Assembly: GCA_965659745.1 (NCBI GenBank)
Contig: CBFHXF010000036.1
Location: forward strand, 1-19,106
Source: VMCP01 sp965659745
GTDB lineage: Bacteria > Bacteroidota > Bacteroidia > NS11-12g > UBA955
Reading direction: 5' to 3'
DNA length: 19,106 bases
This document shows positions 14,382-19,106 of this stretch, piece by piece. Position 1 is the stretch's first letter; every line of letters starts with the position of its first letter. The translations under genes and the position numbers were made by a program. The notes beneath the pieces were generated by a model that saw nothing but the letters and a program-made list of their open reading frames with translations, made no database searches and was not told the DNA's origin.

Positions 14382-15326
14382 ATGATCAACGAATCGCTAT
14401 TCTACGCTAAAATTCTTCTCTTTGGAGAATACGGAATCATCGAAGATTCTATGGGACTTAGCATTCCTTTCAATCATTTTCAGGGGAAATTTGGCACGCC
14501 TCAAACCGAGCCAACCGAAGATCAGCAACGTTCTAACAAAAGCATTCTAAAATACGTTGCCCACCTCAAGAAAATGCAATTTTCAGGAGAACTGCCCTGT
14601 AAATTTGATTTCAAACGTTTAGAAACGGATTTAGAAAGAGGATTGTATTTCGATAGCAGCATTCCGCAAGGATTTGGTGTGGGTTCTTCCGGAGCCTTAG
14701 TCGCCGCCCTTTATGCAACCTATACCGACAATCCCATCACATCTGAGGATATTATGTTCGACGATAACCTCAACGAACTCAAAACCGTACTCTCGCTCAT
14801 GGAAAGCTATTTCCACGGTAAAAGTTCGGGTTTGGATCCCCTCATTTGCTACCTCAACCTTCCTATATTAATAAAAGGAAAAGGACATCTTGATACCGTA
14901 GGACTTCCCATACAAAATACAGAAGGCAAAGGTGCCATCTTTTTGATGAATACCGGAGCCCCCGGTAAAACAAAAGGTATGGTAGAAATATTCTTGGAAC
15001 GACTCAAAGAAGAGGGTTTCCGGAATATGGTGCGCACGGAATTGAAAAAGCATAACGACAGCGCGGTGAAACACTTCCTTAAAGGAGAAATATCGCCCCT
15101 GTTTCAGTCGGTGAAAGAAATCTCTAAGCTATTCCTGAATAATTTCCAGCCCATGATTCCTCAAAAATTCGAGGAAATTTGGCGCAAAGGTTTAGAAACC
15201 AATGCCTATTATTTGAAGTTATGCGGCAGCGGCGGCGGCGGATTTGTTTTGGGTTTTACCGAAGATTTAGACCGTGCACAGGAAATGCTCAAAGACCATT
15301 CCTTGCAAGTGATTTATAAAATGTAA
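14382..15326 (+). CDS. Mevalonate kinase
   Basis: Phosphorylates mevalonate to 5-phosphomevalonate. The 314-residue GHMP kinase has motif 1 YAKILLFGEYGII (8-20), motif 2 IPQGFGVGSSGALVAA (94-109), the substrate-site HGKSSGLDPLI (145-155), typical of mevalonate kinases, and motif 3 LCGSGGGGFVLGF (280-292). The start at 14382 (MINESLFYAKIL) is one base after the decarboxylase stop; the longer frame from 14256 would overlap that gene by 125 bp and lacks family sequence. A UbiA-type prenyltransferase follows after 2 nt. The assignment between mevalonate kinase and phosphomevalonate kinase for the two operon GHMP kinases is based on the HGKSSGLDP motif here and on GSGYDVA in the other gene. Confidence 0.88.
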   Translation: MINESLFYAKILLFGEYGIIEDSMGLSIPFNHFQGKFGTPQTEPTEDQQRSNKSILKYVAHLKKMQFSGELPCKFDFKRLETDLERGLYFDSSIPQGFGVGSSGALVAALYATYTDNPITSEDIMFDDNLNELKTVLSLMESYFHGKSSGLDPLICYLNLPILIKGKGHLDTVGLPIQNTEGKGAIFLMNTGAPGKTKGMVEIFLERLKEEGFRNMVRTELKKHNDSAVKHFLKGEISPLFQSVKEISKLFLNNFQPMIPQKFEEIWRKGLETNAYYLKLCGSGGGGFVLGFTEDLDRAQEMLKDHSLQVIYKM

Positions 15327-15328
15327 CC

Positions 15329-16270
15329 ATGTCCTTATTAGGCCATCGTACGGTACTTCGATTCATTTATTTCTTGGGCGTTATCCGTTGGTATAACCTC
15401 CTGCTCCTGGGCATTTCTCAGTATTTACTGTCGGCGTATATTCTGTTGGTTAAAAACGGGAGCGACAAAAAAATGGCGTTCTGGCAGTTTCTCACCGATA
15501 CTACCGTGCACAGCATGGCTCTCGCCACTTTCTTTACTGTGGCCGCCATTTTCATTATTAACTCTTTTTACGACCTCGATAAAGATTGGGTAAACAAATC
15601 CAATATGGCCCTCATGAGTCGCGCGGTGGGTACCGGTCAGCTTGCCAATATGTATATCATTTTCAATACATTAGGATTATTATTTGCATTTTTTGCGTCG
15701 AGTAAAGTAGCCGTTTATTTCGTTTTATTCCAATTTTTTGGTTGGTTTTATTCGCATAAAATGCAAAAAATTGCCGTATTGCGAGAGTTAAGTGCCTCCT
15801 TACTTACCATTGCGCCGCTATTGGCCATTTGGATACATTTTTCTTTTGAAGTGCCCCAATTGGGTTGGTATTTCTTGGGACTTATCACTGTTTTATTCGT
15901 GAAAGACATCATGAAAGATCTGGCCGGCGACAGAGGAAATCTCATTTTTGGATACAAAACCGTGTCGATTGTAGCCGGACAAGAGGGCAGCAAACGCCTC
16001 GCATGGACCATCGCCTTCACGGCCGCTTTGATTTTTGGAATTGCGTATGTACAATTAGATACGGTGCACGATTTGTTGCACATTACCGGCATTGGATTGG
16101 TATTGACATTTTTAAATACCACCCTGTGGCAGCGTTTGGATCAAACGCAACATTTAAAATGGATGCTGCGATTGCAAAAAAGCGTGGTTTTATTTTATTT
16201 TGGGGCATTATTGGCCCTCATTATTTACCGTTACGTGTTATTTTTCGTTTATAACATCATCCAACCCTAA
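15329..16270 (+). CDS. UbiA-family prenyltransferase, operon-linked to mevalonate genes
   Basis: Integral membrane enzyme of the UbiA superfamily that transfers a polyprenyl group from its diphosphate to an acceptor. The 313-residue protein has about 8-9 hydrophobic segments, a first Asp-rich motif INSFYDLDKD (77-86; canonical NDxxDxxxD, here with Ser in place of the first Asp) and a second motif VKDIMKDLAGD (191-201; Asp193, Asp197, Asp201) followed by FGYKTVSIVAGQ. Homologues in Flavobacteria are often named geranylgeranylglycerol-phosphate geranylgeranyltransferase, but menaquinone- or haem-related prenyltransferases are not excluded; the acceptor is unknown. It begins 2 nt after mevalonate kinase and ends the operon. 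Confidence 0.87.
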   Translation: MSLLGHRTVLRFIYFLGVIRWYNLLLLGISQYLLSAYILLVKNGSDKKMAFWQFLTDTTVHSMALATFFTVAAIFIINSFYDLDKDWVNKSNMALMSRAVGTGQLANMYIIFNTLGLLFAFFASSKVAVYFVLFQFFGWFYSHKMQKIAVLRELSASLLTIAPLLAIWIHFSFEVPQLGWYFLGLITVLFVKDIMKDLAGDRGNLIFGYKTVSIVAGQEGSKRLAWTIAFTAALIFGIAYVQLDTVHDLLHITGIGLVLTFLNTTLWQRLDQTQHLKWMLRLQKSVVLFYFGALLALIIYRYVLFFVYNIIQP

Positions 16271-16298
16271 GTCGTTTTTTTCGCTGCTCTTGAAGCCG

Positions 16299-16306
16299 TA
16301 AATTTG
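16299..16306 (+). promoter_or_regulatory. Bacteroidota -7 promoter box for priA
   Basis: TAAATTTG, an exact TAnnTTTG match, lies in the 42-bp gap after the UbiA gene and ends 6 nt before the GTG at 16313. It includes the alternative TTG start at 16304, which therefore is unlikely to be used. Confidence 0.55.
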
Positions 16307-16312
16307 TCTTTC

Positions 16313-18766
16313 GTGACGGAAAGAATCACCCTATTTGCCGAAGTACTGCTGCCTTTGCCATTGCCAAAGCTGTACACCTATAGGGTGCCTTACGAATGGA
16401 ATGAATTGATGCTGCCCGGACTTCGGGTGGCAGTGCCTTTCGGCGTTAAAAAAGTATATTCGGGCATCATTTGGTCCCTCTCCGAAACAGGTCCGGAAGG
16501 CTATCAAGCGCACTACATCACCGAAATATTAGACGATGAGGTCTTGGTGGAAGCCCCCCAGCGTGAGTTTTGGGAATGGATGGCGCGCTATTATATGGCA
16601 CACCTGGGCGATGTAATGCAAGTGGCATTGCCGGCAGGTTTTCGAGTACAGTCTCAAACCAAAATTACCCTGCATCCGGCTTTCGATCCCGATGAACTGA
16701 GCATTTTAGATCCCAAAGAAAATCAGATATTGGGACTGTTATTGCAACAAAAAAGCGTTCGGGTAGAAGACATACAGCAATTGCTGAATCAAAAAAGCGT
16801 CATGAAAATCGTGAAAACGATGTACATCCGTGGGGTTATTTCCATGGAAGAAGAATTACGCGAAAACTACAAACCCAAGCGGGTTTCGATGGTAGAATTG
16901 AACGATTTGTGGCTCGACAACGATGCCGCCAACGAGGCCCTCAATGCCTTAGAGAAAAAAGCCCCCAAACAGTTCAACGCCATACTCGGCCTCTTGGGAA
17001 AAGGAATGAAGCCGCAGGTGTTGGGCGATTTCCTCCAAGAAAATAAAATAGAACGTGCCGTGATTAAATCCCTTCAAGGCAAGGGTTTATTGCGTGTTTA
17101 CGAGGAGCAAGTGTCACGATTTGTAAGTACAGAAGGGCAGGGGGGCGCTTATGAATTGAACGCCGCACAAACCAAAGCCCGTGAGTCGATTTTTGAAGGA
17201 TTTGAAGCCAATAAGCCGGTGTTATTATTCGGCGTTACGGGTTCGGGCAAAACCCTATTATACATCGAAGCGGCCAAAGTGCAGATCAAAGCCGGAAAAC
17301 AAGTGCTTTTTTTGGTACCGGAAGTGGCACTCACCGAAAATTTAGTAGACCGCATCAGTGCCTATTTGGATGTGCCTCTAGGTGTGTGGCACCATTATTA
17401 TTCCGTTTCGGAACGCACCGAACTGTACCAAGAGATCCGAAATGGGAAAATTCAGGTACTTTTAGGTACTAGGAGTGCTATTTTTGCTCCTTTTTGCAAT
17501 TTGGGATTGATTGTGATCGATGAGGAACACGAGCCCGGTTATAAGCAATTTGAGAAACGACCGTATTTCCATGCCCGCGATGCAGCCTTTTATTTGGCCC
17601 GGCAGCATAAAGCGCAGGTACTATTAGGATCGGCTTCGCCGAGTTATGAAATGTGGGAGTTGGCACAGCGCGGTCAGGCGCATTTGGTGCGTTTGAATGC
17701 CCGTTTTGAAGAGCGAGAAGCCACCACATGGAATTGGTTGGATTTGAAACTGCTGAAAGAGCAGAATCGCTATAAAGAGTTGCTTTCCGATCCCTTGTTG
17801 GAAGCCCTTACGGAAGCCTTGAAGCTACAGAAACGCATTATTGTATATCACAACCGCAAGGGGTTTGCGCCCTATATTCAGTGCGGTTTATGTGGGTATA
17901 CTACGCAGTGTTTGAATTGCGATATTTCGCTTACCTATTATAAAAGTTCACAAAATCAGCGCTGCAATTACTGCGGTTACCAGCAAACCTTACCTAAAAT
18001 TTGTCCGGGTTGCGGCGGCAACGACTTCCAAATGAAGGGCGCCGGAACCGAAAAGTGGGTCGACGAGCTGAAAACCTTATTTCCGGAGGCACGCATTGCG
18101 CGTTTCGACCAACAGAGCATCCGCAAGCGGTCCGATTTTCAGCGCATCATCAATGAATTTCACAAAGGCGATATCGACATATTGGTGGGCACCCAATTAT
18201 TGGCGAAGGGGATAGATTTTGAGGATGTGGTGCATATTGCGGTTCCGGAGGGGGATATGCCTTTGAACAATCCCGATTTTCGGTCGAACGAGCGCAGCTT
18301 TCAGCAATACCACCAACTTTCGGGTCGGGCGGGTCGCGGCAAGGAGCCGGGACAAATTTGGATACAGACGTATCGCAAGGAGCATGCGGTTTTCAGAGCG
18401 TTGGAGGCGGGCGATTATGAGGCCTTGGCGGCCGATGAGTTAGAAAGCCGACAGGCGTTTGGATATCCGCCATTTGGTCGTTTGATAGAGGTGCGTTTGC
18501 GTCATAAAGACGAGCCGAATGTGGTACAGGCGGCGGTTATGTTCAACAACATGCTACGTCCGCATTTCGGCGACCGTTTATTAGGTCCGATTACCCCGAG
18601 CATTGCGCGGGTGAAGAATCAATATTTGCAACAATTTTTAATAAAGTTCGATGCGCAGCAGCATTCGGCGGCCAAGATTAAGGAGTATTTGTTACAGCAG
18701 CGTTTGCGTTTATTGCAGATGGAGGGGATGAATGCGTTGCAGATGGATTTTGATGTGGACCCGTAG
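16313..18766 (+). CDS. priA: Primosomal protein N' (PriA helicase)
   Basis: ATP-dependent 3'-5' DNA helicase that recognises forked DNA and reloads the replisome after fork collapse. The 817-residue product shows an N-terminal DNA-binding domain (FAEVLLPLPLPKLYTYRVP), Walker A FGVTGSGKT (306-314), the DEEH box (403-406, VIDEEHEPGYKQ), LLGSASPSYE, two Zn-binding clusters with eight Cys (524, 527, 533, 536, 551, 554, 564, 567), and helicase motifs V and VI (VGTQLLAKGIDFEDV, HQLSGRAGRGKEPG). I choose the GTG start at 16313 because the TTG at 16304 sits inside the -7 box; the frame gives MTERITLFAE. The last codons (18748-18767) are repeated after an assembly gap. Confidence 0.96.
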   Translation: MTERITLFAEVLLPLPLPKLYTYRVPYEWNELMLPGLRVAVPFGVKKVYSGIIWSLSETGPEGYQAHYITEILDDEVLVEAPQREFWEWMARYYMAHLGDVMQVALPAGFRVQSQTKITLHPAFDPDELSILDPKENQILGLLLQQKSVRVEDIQQLLNQKSVMKIVKTMYIRGVISMEEELRENYKPKRVSMVELNDLWLDNDAANEALNALEKKAPKQFNAILGLLGKGMKPQVLGDFLQENKIERAVIKSLQGKGLLRVYEEQVSRFVSTEGQGGAYELNAAQTKARESIFEGFEANKPVLLFGVTGSGKTLLYIEAAKVQIKAGKQVLFLVPEVALTENLVDRISAYLDVPLGVWHHYYSVSERTELYQEIRNGKIQVLLGTRSAIFAPFCNLGLIVIDEEHEPGYKQFEKRPYFHARDAAFYLARQHKAQVLLGSASPSYEMWELAQRGQAHLVRLNARFEEREATTWNWLDLKLLKEQNRYKELLSDPLLEALTEALKLQKRIIVYHNRKGFAPYIQCGLCGYTTQCLNCDISLTYYKSSQNQRCNYCGYQQTLPKICPGCGGNDFQMKGAGTEKWVDELKTLFPEARIARFDQQSIRKRSDFQRIINEFHKGDIDILVGTQLLAKGIDFEDVVHIAVPEGDMPLNNPDFRSNERSFQQYHQLSGRAGRGKEPGQIWIQTYRKEHAVFRALEAGDYEALAADELESRQAFGYPPFGRLIEVRLRHKDEPNVVQAAVMFNNMLRPHFGDRLLGPITPSIARVKNQYLQQFLIKFDAQQHSAAKIKEYLLQQRLRLLQMEGMNALQMDFDVDP

Positions 18767-18767
18767 G

Positions 18768-18829
18768 TTATTGTTAATTGTTAATTGTTAATTGTCAATT
18801 GTTAATTGCCAATTGTTATTTGTTAATTG
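18768..18829 (+). repeat. 7-bp tandem array, unit TTAATTG
   Basis: Directly after the priA stop are about nine near-exact copies of a heptamer: TTATTG, then TTAATTG three times (18774-18794), TCAATTG, TTAATTG, CCAATTG, TTATTTG and TTAATTG. Substitutions are scattered, so the array is not a simple polymerase slip artefact. It ends 19 bases before the gap. Confidence 0.9.
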
Positions 18830-18848
18830 TGGGATGGCAATTGCAACT

Positions 18849-18858
18849 NNNNNNNNNN
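18849..18858. other. Assembly gap (10 N)
   Basis: Ten undetermined bases; their fixed number suggests a scaffold placeholder, so the true distance and order of flanks are unknown. Confidence 0.98.
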
Positions 18859-18878
18859 TTTTGATGTGGACCCGTAGG

Positions 18879-18927
18879 GAATTATGAATTATGAATTATG
18901 AATGGTGAATTATGAATTATGAATATA
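18879..18927 (+). repeat. 7-bp tandem array, unit GAATTAT
   Basis: Seven heptamers in register: GAATTAT three times (18879-18899), GAATGGT, GAATTAT twice (18907-18920) and GAATATA. It begins right after the duplicated priA end. Confidence 0.9.
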
Positions 18928-18939
18928 GTGCATCGTCAC

Positions 18940-19000
18940 ACTTTACACTCTAGACCCTACACTTTACACTCTACTCTAAACTCTAGACTCTAGACTCTGC
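18940..19000 (+). repeat. 7-bp tandem array, unit ACTCTAG-like
   Basis: Heptamers ACTTTAC, ACTCTAG, ACCCTAC, ACTTTAC, ACTCTAC, a 5-base TCTAA, then ACTCTAG twice (18980-18993) and ACTCTGC. The last units overlap the 3' end of the minus-strand gene. Confidence 0.88.
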
Positions 19001-19106
19001 AAGAAAACACCTCTATCGCCGTACGTTCAATCGCCGCTTTAAATCGGGGGTCTTGTATGGCAGAAACCAGTAAAATGTCTAATTCGTGTTGAAACCCCAG
19101 TTCATA
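18990..19106 (-). CDS. C-terminal fragment of an unidentified protein
   Basis: An open minus-strand frame enters from the window edge and ends with TAG at 18992-18990. The 38 visible residues read ELGFQHELDILLVSAIQDP and then RFKAAIERTAIEVFSCRV. The amphipathic, alanine-rich helices and codon use look genuine, and the gene converges on priA, a usual layout. I do not recognise the family. The last three residues and the stop codon lie inside the ACTCTAG heptamer array, so the array may have extended into or replaced the original end. Confidence 0.6.
   Translation of the reverse strand, partial: YELGFQHELDILLVSAIQDPRFKAAIERTAIEVFSCRV

Larger units (their letters stand above)
18748..18878 (+). 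repeat. 20-bp direct repeat of the priA 3' end across the gap
   Basis: The 20 bases at 18748-18767, the last codons and stop of priA plus one base, recur exactly at 18859-18878, immediately after the Ns. The sequence after each copy differs (TTAATTG array versus GAATTAT array). This looks like a scaffold join of two contigs sharing the gene end, not a biological duplication, but the latter cannot be excluded. Confidence 0.9.

Overview
The window is a gene-dense stretch of a Bacteroidota chromosome, most likely Flavobacteriia-like. The evidence is: TAnnTTTG promoter boxes (the Bacteroidota sigma -7 element) lying just upstream of several genes; no clear Shine-Dalgarno sequences at the starts I inspected; a complete lower mevalonate pathway, with a phosphomevalonate kinase-like protein close to the 'GYDIA family' GHMP kinases of Flavobacteria; and a FtnA-type ferritin beside a Crp/Fnr regulator of Bacteroidota type. 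Order or family is not settled by the sequence.

Layout. 2-493 (+) is the 3' part of a Prx6-type peroxiredoxin. 651-2183 (-) is a SulP anion transporter with a STAS domain, ending at a strong terminator. Divergent from it, 2245-2841 (+) is a membrane-anchored SOUL haem-binding protein. Then, on the minus strand, come a Crp/Fnr regulator (2856-3479) and ferritin (3556-4077), separated by a curious 35-bp repeat. Divergent from ferritin is a 1002-residue exported TPR protein (4192-7200), which converges on a membrane-anchored coiled-coil protein (7197-8102); both stop codons share one TTAA. Next is a compact plus-strand run: dTDP-4-dehydrorhamnose 3,5-epimerase, tryptophan 2,3-dioxygenase and a MazG-like pyrophosphohydrolase (8188-10028).

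The core of the window is a mevalonate operon (10077-16270): type 2 IPP isomerase, class II HMG-CoA reductase, phosphomevalonate kinase-like GHMP kinase, diphosphomevalonate decarboxylase, mevalonate kinase and a UbiA-family prenyltransferase, with junctions between an 8-bp overlap and a 2-nt gap. Together these take HMG-CoA through mevalonate, its phosphates and IPP to DMAPP, and the last gene uses a polyprenyl diphosphate. HMG-CoA synthase and thiolase are not in the window. priA (16313-18766) follows with its own promoter box.

The end (18767-19106) is an intergenic region with three different 7-bp tandem repeat arrays, a 10-N assembly gap, a 20-bp duplication of the priA 3' end across that gap, and the C-terminus of an unidentified minus-strand gene. 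I saw no CRISPR array, insertion sequence, tRNA or rRNA. The most interesting signals are the promoter boxes only 5-9 nt from start codons (suggesting leaderless mRNAs), the 35-bp duplication of the crp start just after ferritin, and the heptamer arrays.
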